A stretch of DNA of 64,000 nucleotides from DASUXY01 sp035301985 (GCA_035301985.1 DATGTE010000028.1:151191-215190); one strand, 5' to 3'. Positions 44,154-53,203 are shown, numbered from the stretch's first letter. Program-made: numbers and translations. Notes: generated by a model from the letters alone, not told the origin.

Positions 44154-44576
44154 ATGCCAACACCTAGTATGGAAGATTACATAGAAAAGATCTATCTTTT
44201 AATTGAAACAAAAGGGTATGCACGTGTTTCAGATCTTGCAGAAGATTTAGAAGTGCATCCATCTTCGGTGACAAAAATGGTTCAAAAGTTAGATAAGGAT
44301 AATTTTTTGAACTATGAAAAATATCGGGGGTTTGTGTTGACAGATAAGGGGAAACAAGTCGGCAAAAAACTAGCCTTTCGCCACGAGTTGCTCGAGGAAT
44401 TTTTGGAGATTATCGGTGTGAAAGAGGAAAATATTTACGATGATGTTGAAGGAATTGAACACCATCTGAGTTGGAACTCCATCGACCGGATTGTGGACCT
44501 TGTATCCTATTTTAAAGCGGATCGTCAGCGGATTGACGATTTGCGAGATATTCAAAAGCGTAATACAAATGCATAG
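44154..44576 (+). CDS. mntR: Manganese-responsive transcriptional regulator MntR
   Basis: 140 residues of the DtxR family. N-terminal winged helix (about 20-62, with EVHPSSVTKMVQKL) and a dimerisation domain. All six manganese ligands of Bacillus MntR are in place: D8, E11, H77, E99, E102 and H103. It represses manganese uptake genes when the metal is abundant. GAGGAGAATCG precedes ATG 44154. No mnt transporter gene is adjacent. Manganese homeostasis connects it with the SodA in this window only by function. Confidence 0.96.
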   Translation: MPTPSMEDYIEKIYLLIETKGYARVSDLAEDLEVHPSSVTKMVQKLDKDNFLNYEKYRGFVLTDKGKQVGKKLAFRHELLEEFLEIIGVKEENIYDDVEGIEHHLSWNSIDRIVDLVSYFKADRQRIDDLRDIQKRNTNA

Positions 44577-44692
44577 CTAAATCGCTAGTTACTGCGACTT
44601 TACAATGAAATCTCCTAATCACACCATAAAATGAGTTCTAAATTTTATTTATACGCTTAAAAATATTAAAAAGGCGTCTAGGAGGAGAACTC

Positions 44693-45583
44693 ATGAAAAT
44701 AGATGGTGTGTTTTCAGGTGGTGGTGTAAAAGCATATGCTTTCATCGGTGCTTTAGAAAGCATTCGCGATCGACAACTAACCCTAGAACGGGTAGCCGGG
44801 ACATCAGCAGGGTCAATTATTGCAGCATTTTTAGCAGCTGGTTACCAAGTAGAAGACATTAAACAGCTCATCGAAGATTTAGACTTAAAAAATTTTTTAG
44901 ATCCTCCTTCACTTACGAAGATCATCCCAGGGAGTAAATGGTTGTTTTTATACTTTCAAATGGGGTTATACAAAGGAAATAAGTTTGAGCATTGGCTTTA
45001 CAATCAGTTAGCTAAAAAAAATATCTATACGTTCGCTGATTTACGCGAAGGGGATCTTAAAGTTGTCGTCAGTGATTTGACTTTAGGAAGATTAGTCGTC
45101 ATCCCCGATGATTTACAACGACTTTATCAACTTAATCCAAAATATTTTCCTGTAGCTAAAGCGGTGAGAATGAGCTCTGGATTTCCTTACTTTTTTATGC
45201 CTAAAAAAATGCGAGGAAAAGGAAAAGAAACGAGTATAATTGTGGACGGAGGACTTTTGAGCAATTTTCCTCTATGGATTTTCGAAAAAGAGGAGAAAAA
45301 GAGCCGGCGTCCAGTGTTAGGAGTAAAGCTGAGTGAATCGATTGAAAAGAGCCGGCCTCAAAAGATAAAAAATGCATTGGATATGCTTCATGCTCTTTTT
45401 TTAACGATGAAACAAGCGCATGATGCAAGGTATATTTCTAAATCTAAGCGTAATAATATTATTTTTATACCTGTAGAAAAAATTGATGCTACTGACTTTT
45501 ATATACGTGAAGAGATGAAAAAGAAATTGATGAAGATTGGTAAACAACGAGCCGATGCTTTTTTAGCACATTGGCCAAGATAA
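44693..45583 (+). CDS. yqhO: Patatin-like phospholipase YqhO
   Basis: 296 residues. Patatin fold: oxyanion loop VFSGGGVKAYAFIGAL near the N-terminus, nucleophile elbow GTSAGS (S38) and the catalytic aspartate in VDGGLLSNFP. Such enzymes are serine/aspartate acyl hydrolases of membrane lipids, mostly without a known substrate in Bacilli. No signal peptide, so probably cytoplasmic or membrane-peripheral. TAGGAGGAGA precedes ATG 44693. The order mntR-yqhO-yqhP is the Bacillus order. Confidence 0.9.
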   Translation: MKIDGVFSGGGVKAYAFIGALESIRDRQLTLERVAGTSAGSIIAAFLAAGYQVEDIKQLIEDLDLKNFLDPPSLTKIIPGSKWLFLYFQMGLYKGNKFEHWLYNQLAKKNIYTFADLREGDLKVVVSDLTLGRLVVIPDDLQRLYQLNPKYFPVAKAVRMSSGFPYFFMPKKMRGKGKETSIIVDGGLLSNFPLWIFEKEEKKSRRPVLGVKLSESIEKSRPQKIKNALDMLHALFLTMKQAHDARYISKSKRNNIIFIPVEKIDATDFYIREEMKKKLMKIGKQRADAFLAHWPR

Positions 45584-45624
45584 ACTGTCAGTTGAATATT
45601 TTTTTGGAGCGAGCGATGAACGGA

Positions 45625-46002
45625 TTAATTCGATGCTCGTTTTTTACGTTTTGATTTGTTTCCTTCAATCACTCGTAGATGATGGGGACGTCTTCTTACC
45701 TTTTTCCTCCCTCTGGTAGTCTGTAGCTTGGTTGGTTTGGATGTTGACTTGCCATGATTCTTATATTTACGTTTTGATTGTTTAACAGCTTGTCTGTATT
45801 TCTTCATTTCTGATGTAGTAGATGACCCTTTGTTTCTCAGGAAGATAAAGTAAAACGCCCCAAATATGAGGGCAGCTACACCAATCATAATCAGTATGCT
45901 TGTTACGAAGTTTAGCGCATTGGTAAACAGTTCCGAGAAAATCCCGATGATTGCTAGAGCGATGATTCCATAAATCAACACATGCAATGTTTTGCGGGCC
46001 AT
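45625..46002 (-). CDS. yqhP: YqhP-like membrane protein
   Basis: 125 residues: two N-terminal membrane helices (about 8-27 and 32-54) and a strongly basic C-terminal tail (from about 65) with RGRKKVRRRPHHLRVIEG. It resembles the SA1362/YqhP family. AAGGGAGG precedes the ATG on the minus strand. The basic tail should face the cytoplasm and could contact nucleic acid or phospholipid head groups (inference). It converges on yqhO; a weak hairpin with a T-run (about 45613-45646) overlaps its 3' end. Confidence 0.8.
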   Translation of the reverse strand: MARKTLHVLIYGIIALAIIGIFSELFTNALNFVTSILIMIGVAALIFGAFYFIFLRNKGSSTTSEMKKYRQAVKQSKRKYKNHGKSTSKPTKLQTTRGRKKVRRRPHHLRVIEGNKSKRKKRASN

Positions 46003-46349
46003 ACGATTACCTCCCTTCTCAGTAAAGTTTGTATATGGATGATTGCGGACTATTGTGTAACGACTGCTACATGTATACGTGTGAGGCTCAAGGGAATGTA
46101 TCCATGTATTCGTAGAAGAGGGCTCTAAATGCTTGCTTACATATATGATTACCGATGTGCTATAAATTATTCAAATCGTCAGCGATTATGTGAAGTTCGC
46201 TTGGGTGGATTGCGAAGGCGAAACCTGATTCTTACCATTATTCTACTAGATAAAGCGCTTGAAAACTAGTGTTGGATTCGTCTAATCTTAAAATAGCTGT
46301 GTTTCGTTTACATGTTCCTGGGAATACTATCGCTTGAGGTGATTGAATC
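46003..46349. other. Non-coding region between yqhP and yqhR
   Basis: 347 bases containing the divergent control regions of yqhP and yqhR. In Bacillus subtilis yqhQ lies between these genes; no remnant is recognised. GGGAATACTAT near 46320 resembles a sporulation -10 element, but no properly spaced -35 was found. Confidence 0.45.
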
Positions 46350-46859
46350 ATGGAGACGAAAAAATATCGCGGTTATCATGAAACAAGTCAGACGACAGCC
46401 ATTCTCGCTCGGGCGCTATTAACAGGTTTTATTGGGGGGCTATTTTGGAGTACCTTAGCTACCATCATGTATTATTTCAATTTATCTGAGGTTTCCGTGA
46501 AAGCATATATGGTTCGATCTTGGGTGCAAGCGGAATGGACGAATCGTTGGCTAGCTGACGTTGTGTCTATTGGGTTAATCAGCTGTGTTTCCGTTGTCGT
46601 AGCGTTCGTTTATTTTTTATTATTTAGACGGATTCATTCCCTTTGGCTTGGCTTGTTGTATGGATTATTATTATGGGTGCTCGTGTTCTATGTGTTTCAG
46701 CCCGTATTTCCCAATGTGCCACAACTCGTTGATTTAAATTATACTACAATCGTTTCGACAATTTGTATATATGCTCTATATGGAACGTTTGTTGGGTATT
46801 CCATATCTTATGATTATTATGATACATGGTTGAAAGAAATGAAAGCCCTACAATCATAA
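46350..46859 (+). CDS. yqhR: YqhR-like membrane protein
   Basis: 169 residues with four membrane helices (about 19-40, 70-92, 96-117, 130-152), the first preceded by a short polar start. Conserved-looking blocks are LTGFIGGLFWSTLATIMYYF and YALYGTFVGYSISYDY. GAGGTGATTGA precedes ATG 46350. Recognised as YqhR by resemblance and by its position before aroQ. Function is unknown; in Bacillus it belongs to genes near the spoIIIA region. Confidence 0.85.
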   Translation: METKKYRGYHETSQTTAILARALLTGFIGGLFWSTLATIMYYFNLSEVSVKAYMVRSWVQAEWTNRWLADVVSIGLISCVSVVVAFVYFLLFRRIHSLWLGLLYGLLLWVLVFYVFQPVFPNVPQLVDLNYTTIVSTICIYALYGTFVGYSISYDYYDTWLKEMKALQS

Positions 46860-46977
46860 ATCGTTCATTCTCTCCATCATTTTTTAACTCATTGACAAAA
46901 AATCATTATTCAAATTAGGCCATTTGTGATAAACTGGATTCGGTCCTCTATTTACAGGCAAAGGGGTGGTTAGGACG

Positions 46978-47430
46978 ATGAATCGGTTATTACTATTAAA
47001 TGGACCTAATATAAATTTATTAGGACAACGTGAAAGAGACATTTACGGGGTTACGACATTGGACGACATTGAAAAGGATTTGCAGACCTTTGTAAAACGG
47101 TTTGGATTTGAATTAGATTGCTTTCAGTCAAATCACGAAGGTGAACTCGTCGACCATATTCAGAAAGCGAATAAAAACTATACAGGAATTATTTTCAATC
47201 CTGCTGCTTATACACATACAAGCATTGCGTTACGCGATGCCATTCAAGCGATTGATACACCAGTTGTTGAAGTACATATCTCAAATATTCAAAGTAGAGA
47301 TTCATTTCGTCATCACTCTATGTTGGCGCCGGTCTGTCAAGGACAAATCACTGGTTTTGGCGTAAAAGGATATCGATTAGCTGCTTTAGCATTTTTACCC
47401 TTACATGATAAACAAGCATTAAATGAATAG
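46978..47430 (+). CDS. aroQ: 3-dehydroquinate dehydratase, type II
   Basis: 150 residues. Type II dehydroquinase of the shikimate pathway: NGPNINLLGQRERDIYG at the start (flexible loop with catalytic arginine and tyrosine), IIFNPAAYTHTSIALRDA in the middle, and VEVHISNIQSRDSFRHHS with the catalytic histidine. The frame is open from GTG 46966; ATG 46978 gives the conserved family beginning. The downstream aminopeptidase gene starts 58 bases later. Corresponds to yqhS. Confidence 0.94.
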   Translation: MNRLLLLNGPNINLLGQRERDIYGVTTLDDIEKDLQTFVKRFGFELDCFQSNHEGELVDHIQKANKNYTGIIFNPAAYTHTSIALRDAIQAIDTPVVEVHISNIQSRDSFRHHSMLAPVCQGQITGFGVKGYRLAALAFLPLHDKQALNE

Positions 47431-47488
47431 GGAATCTTAATTTAGCTAATCATCATGATTGTTGAAGAAGGGAGAAAGGAATAATAAG

Positions 47489-48550
47489 ATGGAGAAGCTC
47501 AATAAATTGAGAGCAGAGCTTGCGAAAAATGATGTGGATGGTTTGTTAATTACAAGTCCGATTAACAGACGATATATGACTGGATTTACTGGGACAGCGG
47601 GGGTCGCTTTGATCAGTCATAATGATGCGCGATTCATCACTGATTTCCGGTATACTGAACAAGCTACTGAACAAGTGAAACATTTTAAAGTGATTGAATT
47701 TAAACAGTCCATGGAGCAGGAGATTGATCAACAGCTAAAAGAATTAAGGATAAAACGACTTGGCTTTGAACAAAATCATGTGACATATGCTCAATTCGAA
47801 CAATTTAAAAAATCATTTGCAGCTGAACTTGTGCCAGTCTCTGACTTGGTGGAAACATTACGATTAATCAAAACACCAGCTGAGCTCGAAATGATGAAAA
47901 AAGCAGCGGAAATAGCAGATCATGCATATGAACATATTCAGAATTTCATTAAACCGGGTGTCAAAGAGATCGATGTAGCAAATGAGTTAGAGTTTTTCAT
48001 GCGAGAGCAGGGTGCAACTTCATCAAGTTTTGACATCATTGTAGCGTCTGGCTTCCGTTCTGCCTTACCACATGGTGTAGCATCTGATAAGGAAATTCAG
48101 TCAGGAGAACTCGTAACGTTGGATTACGGGGCATTATATGAAGGGTATTGCTCAGATATTACAAGGACACTTGCTGTCGGAGAGATCAGTGCTGAACAAA
48201 GACGTATTTACGATACAGTTCTCGAAGCACAACTCCGAGGCGTAGACGGAATTAAACCAGGTATGAGCGGTAAAGAAGCCGACGCATTGACAAGGGATTA
48301 TATAGAAGAAAAAGGTTATGGTGAATATTTCGGACATTCGACCGGACATGGATTAGGAATGGAAGTTCATGAAGCACCAAGCCTTTCATTTCGAACGGAT
48401 ATGATATTAGAACCGGGAATGGTTGTGACCGTGGAACCAGGTATATATATTCCAGATGTGGGAGGATGTCGAATTGAAGATGATCTAGTCATCACATCAT
48501 CGGGAAGTGAACGTCTCACTAAAGCTTCGAAAAGATTCATTCAATTATGA
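47489..48550 (+). CDS. yqhT: Aminopeptidase P family (Xaa-Pro) metallopeptidase YqhT
   Basis: 353 residues: an N-terminal creatinase-like domain and a C-terminal pita-bread domain with two-metal ligands visible in TLDYGALYEGYCSDITRT (two aspartates), GHSTGHGLGMEVHEAP (histidine), VTVEPGIY and GCRIEDDLV (glutamates). It removes N-terminal residues preceding proline. AAAGGAATAATAAG precedes ATG 47489. Lies directly upstream of efp, the conserved Bacillus arrangement; the EF-P link to proline-rich translation is suggestive, not proven. Confidence 0.93.
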   Translation: MEKLNKLRAELAKNDVDGLLITSPINRRYMTGFTGTAGVALISHNDARFITDFRYTEQATEQVKHFKVIEFKQSMEQEIDQQLKELRIKRLGFEQNHVTYAQFEQFKKSFAAELVPVSDLVETLRLIKTPAELEMMKKAAEIADHAYEHIQNFIKPGVKEIDVANELEFFMREQGATSSSFDIIVASGFRSALPHGVASDKEIQSGELVTLDYGALYEGYCSDITRTLAVGEISAEQRRIYDTVLEAQLRGVDGIKPGMSGKEADALTRDYIEEKGYGEYFGHSTGHGLGMEVHEAPSLSFRTDMILEPGMVVTVEPGIYIPDVGGCRIEDDLVITSSGSERLTKASKRFIQL

Positions 48551-48585
48551 TGAACCAAGGGAGAAAATTTGAAGGAGGAAAATCG

Positions 48586-49143
48586 ATGATATCCGTAAAC
48601 AATTTAAAAACAGGATTAACGATTGTTGTGGATGGTAATCCATGGCAAGTGATTGAATTTCAACATGTGAAGACAGGAAGAGGATCTGCTTTTGTTCGCT
48701 CAAAATTACGTAATTTGCGAAATGGAAATATTCAAGAGAAGACATTTCGTGCGGGTGAAAAAGTAGAGCAAGCACATGTAGAACATAGAGATATGCAATA
48801 CTTATACGCTTCAGGAGATACACATGCATTTATGGATACGAGCACGTATGAACAAATCGAGTTGCAAACGAGTCAAATTGAGCATGAACTCCAATTTATT
48901 AAAGAAAATATGGAAGTGTCGGTTATCTTTTATGAAGGTGACATTCTCGGCATCGACTTACCATCAAATGTTGAGCTAAAAGTCGTAGAAACGGAACCGG
49001 GAATTAAAGGAGACACCGTAAGTGGTGGTTCTAAGCCAGCTACATTAGAAACGGGTCTTGTCGTTCAGGTGCCACTTTTTATTGATAGGGGAGAAACGTT
49101 GGTTATCAATACGTCAGATGGAAAGTATATTTCACGGGCATAG
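48586..49143 (+). CDS. efp: Translation elongation factor P with Arg at position 32
   Basis: 185 residues, normal length. EF-P rescues ribosomes stalled on polyproline. The three beta-barrel domains are intact (MISVNNLKTGLTIVVDGN ..., then IELQTSQIEHEL ..., then a C-terminal TLETGLVVQVPLFIDRGE). The tip loop of domain I reads VKTGRGSAF; in Bacillus EF-P the same loop is KPGKG with a modified K32. Here codon 32 is AGA (48679-48681), giving arginine, and proline 30 is threonine. ATG 48586 follows GAAGGAGGAAAA. The tip change should affect post-translational modification. Confidence 0.95.
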   Translation: MISVNNLKTGLTIVVDGNPWQVIEFQHVKTGRGSAFVRSKLRNLRNGNIQEKTFRAGEKVEQAHVEHRDMQYLYASGDTHAFMDTSTYEQIELQTSQIEHELQFIKENMEVSVIFYEGDILGIDLPSNVELKVVETEPGIKGDTVSGGSKPATLETGLVVQVPLFIDRGETLVINTSDGKYISRA

Positions 49144-49192
49144 CCGGGTGAGTCATGCCATGAGGTCATGAACTTCTAAACATGTTCATTAT

Positions 49193-49225
49193 AAAAACAG
49201 TCCAGTTAGTTTGGACTGTTTTTTT
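49193..49225 (+). terminator. Terminator after efp
   Basis: AAAAACAGTCCA (49193-49204) pairs perfectly with TGGACTGTTTTT (49212-49223), loop GTTAGTT, followed by T. Confidence 0.92.
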
Positions 49226-49230
49226 GTTTG

Positions 49231-49258
49231 TCATAATTGATCTCTATCGACCATACAT
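49231..49258 (+). promoter_or_regulatory. Sigma-E promoter of the spoIIIA operon
   Basis: TCATAAT (49231-49237), a 14-base spacer and CATACATT (49252-49259): a good match to the mother-cell sigma-E consensus (KMATATT and CATACAHT), 36 bases before spoIIIAA. Confidence 0.75.
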
Positions 49259-49294
49259 TGACTATAAAGCGAATATAAAAAGTGGGGACATGCT

Positions 49295-50224
49295 ATGGAG
49301 GAGATTCTTCGTTTATTTCCAAGCAACATATCCGACTCAATGCGGACAAAAATTGCTGACAGATGGGGTGTTTTACAAGAAATAAGGATCCGGCTTTTCC
49401 AACCTATTGAATTGGTGTTCGACCATCACGTTGAATGGCTCGATTATATCAAACCGAACCAACAAGATAAAATCTTTATCATCAATCGTTTAAGCGATTT
49501 TTCCTTATATCGACTCGAGGATGAATTACGAGAAGGTTATATAACAATCGAAGGTGGACATCGCGTTGGACTAGCAGGAAAAGTCAATACGATTGGTGGA
49601 ACGGTTAAGGCCCTTCACCATATCACCTTCTTCAACATACGGATCGCAAAAGAGAAAATAGGTGTAGCACGTTCGATTTTACCGTATATGTGTCAACATT
49701 CATACGTAAACACGCTAGTCGTCGGAGCACCTCAAACAGGAAAAACAACTCTCATTCGTGATGTTGCTCGTCTGATCTCTTCAGGTTGGAGAAATATAGA
49801 ACCTAAAAAAGTAGGAATTATAGATGAACGCTCCGAAATTGCCGCATCCATTAAAGGTATTCCACAACATGATTTAGGAAGACGAACGGATGTACTCGAT
49901 GCTTGCCCAAAAGCGGAGGGGATGATGATGATGATTCGCTCCATGTCACCAGACATACTCGTCATCGATGAGATCGGTAGCGACCTTGATGTACAAGCAT
50001 TGTTAGAAGCTATTCATTCGGGTGTTACAGTTATTTGTACGGTTCATGGTCAATCTCTACACGAGTTGAAAAAGAGACCGTCGCTATATCCGCTCTTTGA
50101 ACAAAAAATATTTGCACGCATCATTTTGCTCGGAAAACAAGAGGCAACCCCAGGAAAAGTATTTAAAATTTATGATCAGGATGAGAACAATCTTTTTAAA
50201 ACAAGAAAGGTCTACAGTAGATGA
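49295..50224 (+). CDS. spoIIIAA: Stage III sporulation ATPase SpoIIIAA
   Basis: 309 residues. Secretion-type ATPase with Walker A GAPQTGKTTLIRD, a Walker B-like LVIDEIGSDLDVQAL and a DERSEIAAS element. It is the cytoplasmic energy component of the SpoIIIA complex, which in the mother-cell membrane forms a feeding channel with SpoIIQ from the forespore. ATG 49295 stands after GTGGGGAC. The start of the next gene overlaps the stop (ATGA), so the operon is translationally coupled. Confidence 0.95.
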   Translation: MEEILRLFPSNISDSMRTKIADRWGVLQEIRIRLFQPIELVFDHHVEWLDYIKPNQQDKIFIINRLSDFSLYRLEDELREGYITIEGGHRVGLAGKVNTIGGTVKALHHITFFNIRIAKEKIGVARSILPYMCQHSYVNTLVVGAPQTGKTTLIRDVARLISSGWRNIEPKKVGIIDERSEIAASIKGIPQHDLGRRTDVLDACPKAEGMMMMIRSMSPDILVIDEIGSDLDVQALLEAIHSGVTVICTVHGQSLHELKKRPSLYPLFEQKIFARIILLGKQEATPGKVFKIYDQDENNLFKTRKVYSR

Positions 50225-50733
50225 AGTGGTTAGGAGCCATTCTTTTCCTAGGCGTATCCTCATGGGTTGGGTTTGAGTGGAGCCGGAAATTTTCCAAACG
50301 ACCGCAGCACATTCGTCAGCTTAAAAATGCTTTGCAAATATTGGAAGCAGAAATACTTTATAGTCAATTGCCTTTAAGAGATGCTTTTTTGACGATATCC
50401 AAACAAATTCCACATCCAACACGATCTTTCTTCTCAGTTCTTTCTGAGCAAATGAAGGATAAGGATAAAGGTTTAAGCGAAATTTGGGAAGCAGGCATTC
50501 ACGATTTAATGAAAAAATCATATTTAGGCTCGAATGAGCGGGAAATCTTAGGTCAATTTGGTCAAACCCTTGGCCAACATGATTATACACAGCAGCAAAA
50601 ACAGATTCATTTAACGATTAGCCATTTAGAACGGGAACTACAGGACGCACGTGATGACGATTATAAATATGGAAAAATGGCAAAAAGTTTAGGCTTTTTA
50701 TGTGGGTTATTCATCGTTCTGTTGCTCATATAG
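50221..50733 (+). CDS. spoIIIAB: Stage III sporulation protein SpoIIIAB
   Basis: 170 residues with a membrane segment at each end (about 3-18 and 150-169) and a helical domain like the GspF/T4P platform proteins. Conserved blocks are RQLKNALQILEAEILYSQLP and REILGQFGQTLGQHD. It overlaps spoIIIAA by four bases. A platform component of the SpoIIIA secretion-like complex. Confidence 0.94.
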   Translation: MKWLGAILFLGVSSWVGFEWSRKFSKRPQHIRQLKNALQILEAEILYSQLPLRDAFLTISKQIPHPTRSFFSVLSEQMKDKDKGLSEIWEAGIHDLMKKSYLGSNEREILGQFGQTLGQHDYTQQQKQIHLTISHLERELQDARDDDYKYGKMAKSLGFLCGLFIVLLLI

Positions 50734-50751
50734 GATGAAGGGGGCATATGT

Positions 50752-50958
50752 ATGTTGACAGATGCAACCGTTTTATTTCAAATTGCGGGAATTGGCATCA
50801 TCGTAGCATTGATTCAAACGATACTCAAACAGATGGGTAAAGAAGAAATTGCTCAATTTGCTACATTGTTAGGGTTTATTATCGTTCTCGTCATCGTTGT
50901 AAATGGTCTTTCGGATTTATTTCAACAAATAAAGTCCGTATTTCTATTTCAAGGATAA
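50752..50958 (+). CDS. spoIIIAC: Stage III sporulation protein SpoIIIAC
   Basis: 68 residues with two membrane helices (FQIAGIGIIVALIQTILK and FATLLGFIIVLVIVVNGL). Small conserved component of the SpoIIIA channel. ATG 50752 follows GAAGGGGG. A second, out-of-frame ATG four bases upstream is not used. Confidence 0.93.
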   Translation: MLTDATVLFQIAGIGIIVALIQTILKQMGKEEIAQFATLLGFIIVLVIVVNGLSDLFQQIKSVFLFQG

Positions 50959-50962
50959 ACGT

Positions 50963-51355
50963 ATGAATATATTACAAATTGTTACATTTTGCATTGTTGC
51001 AACGATTATATATATTGTTTTAAAAGAATTATCGGCTCCTATTGCATTTTTCATCGTATTGATTACGGGAATTGTTATCTTTTTAGCAATCATTGAGCAA
51101 ATTGGCGTCATTTTTCAGCTGATTCACACGTTAGGTAAAAAAGCATCGATTCAAGACATGTACGTAGAAACGATCTTGAAAATAATTGGGATTGCCTATA
51201 TTACAGAACTTGCAGCAAATATTACGAAAGATGCCGGATTGTCATCCGTAGCCTCAAAAATTGAACTGGCAGGGAAAATATCTATTTTAGTATTATCGAT
51301 ACCGATTATATCTGCTGTCATTGAGGCCATTTTAAGCTTCTTGCCCTCTGCGTAA
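50963..51355 (+). CDS. spoIIIAD: Stage III sporulation protein SpoIIIAD
   Basis: 130 residues with about four hydrophobic helices and the conserved segment ETILKIIGIAYITELAANI. It begins four bases after spoIIIAC. Related in sequence to SpoIIIAC and part of the membrane channel. Confidence 0.94.
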   Translation: MNILQIVTFCIVATIIYIVLKELSAPIAFFIVLITGIVIFLAIIEQIGVIFQLIHTLGKKASIQDMYVETILKIIGIAYITELAANITKDAGLSSVASKIELAGKISILVLSIPIISAVIEAILSFLPSA

Positions 51356-51393
51356 CAAACAATAACCCGTTCTGAAAGGAGTACTTGTAATGA

Positions 51394-52569
51394 ATGAAAC
51401 ATATTAAGTGGATCTTCTTCTCTATCTGTCTCATCTTTTTTTGGCAAAAAGGGACGTTGATCTATGCGACAGACGAAGAAGACATCATGTTGGATGACGC
51501 TGTGGTGGATGAAATCTCAATGGACGGAATTCAAGAATACTGGAATACACTTGTCAATGACTATGGTGGTTATTTACCGGAATTAGAGAAGCAGAGTATA
51601 TACGATTTAATCAAAAAGAAAGAGTCTTTCTCACTAAAAAACACATTGATCGGGGCGTGTGAATTTTTATTTCATGAATTGATTTTAAATGGAAAGTTAC
51701 TCGGCCTATTAATGATGCTCACATTGTTTTCTGTTCTATTACAAACGACCCATGCCGTATTTGAACAAAGCGCAGTGAGTAAAATAGCCTATTTCGTTGT
51801 TTACATTGTACTGTTATTTATTTCGTTGAACAGCTTTTATGTAACAGTTTCCTATATCGAAGAAACAATTGATACGATGATGAGCTTCATGATTGCGTTA
51901 TTGCCACTCGTCCTTGGATTGATGGCGACATTTGGAAATGTAGTGACCGTTTCATTTTTTCATCCGATTGTTATTTTCCTCATTCACATCAGTGGTGTGC
52001 TCGTTTCCAAGTTTATTTTACCGTTATTATTTTTATCAGCGATTTTGTTAATCGTTAGTACGCTGAATGAGAATCATAAAGTCACTCATTTAGGGAATTT
52101 ATTCAAGTCTGTCGGTATGGGGCTTCTCGGAATGTTTTTAACGATTTTTTTAGGTGTAATGTCTGTTCAAGGGGCAGCCAGTGCGATTCAAGATGGCGTA
52201 GCGATGAAAACGACGAAATTCATTACTGGAAACTTTATCCCCGTTGTCGGCAGGACATTTACAGATGCTGCAGATACCGTATTAAGCGCCTCGTTGTTGT
52301 TAAAAAATGCAGTTGGGATTGTCGGCATGGTCATGATCCTTCTCATCTCTTTATTTCCCGCACTCAAAATATTCGCCATCGCACTCATGTATAAAATCGC
52401 TGCTAGTGTTTTACAGCCTGTTGCCGACGGGCCGATGATTACGAGTTTAAATATGATCAGTAAATATATTGGCTATATGCTTGGTTGTTTGTTAGTCGTA
52501 TCTCTCATGTTTTTCTTAGCGATTGTAATTATTGTCGCCGCTAGTAATATCACATTATTACTACGATAG
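51394..52569 (+). CDS. spoIIIAE: Stage III sporulation protein SpoIIIAE
   Basis: 391 residues. An N-terminal signal peptide-like stretch (about 1-26, ending TLIYA) followed by an acidic external domain and then seven or more membrane helices (from about residue 90). Multi-pass component of the SpoIIIA-SpoIIQ channel. AAAGGAG lies 13 bases before ATG 51394. Blocks seen: VGRTFTDAADTVLSASLLLK and YKIAASVLQPVADGP. Confidence 0.95.
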   Translation: MKHIKWIFFSICLIFFWQKGTLIYATDEEDIMLDDAVVDEISMDGIQEYWNTLVNDYGGYLPELEKQSIYDLIKKKESFSLKNTLIGACEFLFHELILNGKLLGLLMMLTLFSVLLQTTHAVFEQSAVSKIAYFVVYIVLLFISLNSFYVTVSYIEETIDTMMSFMIALLPLVLGLMATFGNVVTVSFFHPIVIFLIHISGVLVSKFILPLLFLSAILLIVSTLNENHKVTHLGNLFKSVGMGLLGMFLTIFLGVMSVQGAASAIQDGVAMKTTKFITGNFIPVVGRTFTDAADTVLSASLLLKNAVGIVGMVMILLISLFPALKIFAIALMYKIAASVLQPVADGPMITSLNMISKYIGYMLGCLLVVSLMFFLAIVIIVAASNITLLLR

Positions 52570-52582
52570 GAATGATTAAACA

Positions 52583-53203
52583 ATGGACATGTTAATCCAA
52601 TGGGTCACACAAATTGTCATTTTCATATTGTTAGCTACAATTATCGATCTTCTCATTCCCGCGCATTCTATGAAAAAGTATGTCAAATTTGTCGTTGGCT
52701 TAATCTTAATTTTAATTGTCATGCAGCCGATTTTTTATTTATTTCAAACAGATATTAAACAGGCATTAGAAGCCTCTGTAAAAGATTACCTTTTTGACGA
52801 TCAGGCGACAGAAGATATGAACGATTTGATTGAAATGCAAAAAAGTGAAATACAATCGACCCAGCATGAATATATATTAAAACAAATGGCTGTCCAATTA
52901 GAGAGCATTGTGGAAATCCCATTGATGGATTCATATCAAGCTGAAATTGTTGATATTGCATACACATTTAATCAGCCGACCGATTATGCGTATGAAGATT
53001 TGGAAGAAGTCATTGTGTATTTACGAGAATTAGAAGATGAGGAGGGAAGGATCGATGCAGTCGATGATGTTGTCATTAATACGGATGAGCCTATAGACGT
53101 AGATCACGATGAAAAAACAGAAGCCATCATTGAATTATTACAGGAAGAATGGGAACTAGAAGATAAAGAAATAACGATTGTTTGGGAGGGAGGGACATCT
53201 TGA
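52583..53203 (+). CDS. spoIIIAF: Stage III sporulation protein SpoIIIAF
   Basis: 206 residues: two N-terminal membrane helices (about 6-24 and 33-52, with YVKFVVGLILILIVMQPI) and an acidic soluble domain with a ring-building-motif-like fold towards the intermembrane space. The stop overlaps the TTG start of spoIIIAG. Confidence 0.93.
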   Translation: MDMLIQWVTQIVIFILLATIIDLLIPAHSMKKYVKFVVGLILILIVMQPIFYLFQTDIKQALEASVKDYLFDDQATEDMNDLIEMQKSEIQSTQHEYILKQMAVQLESIVEIPLMDSYQAEIVDIAYTFNQPTDYAYEDLEEVIVYLRELEDEEGRIDAVDDVVINTDEPIDVDHDEKTEAIIELLQEEWELEDKEITIVWEGGTS

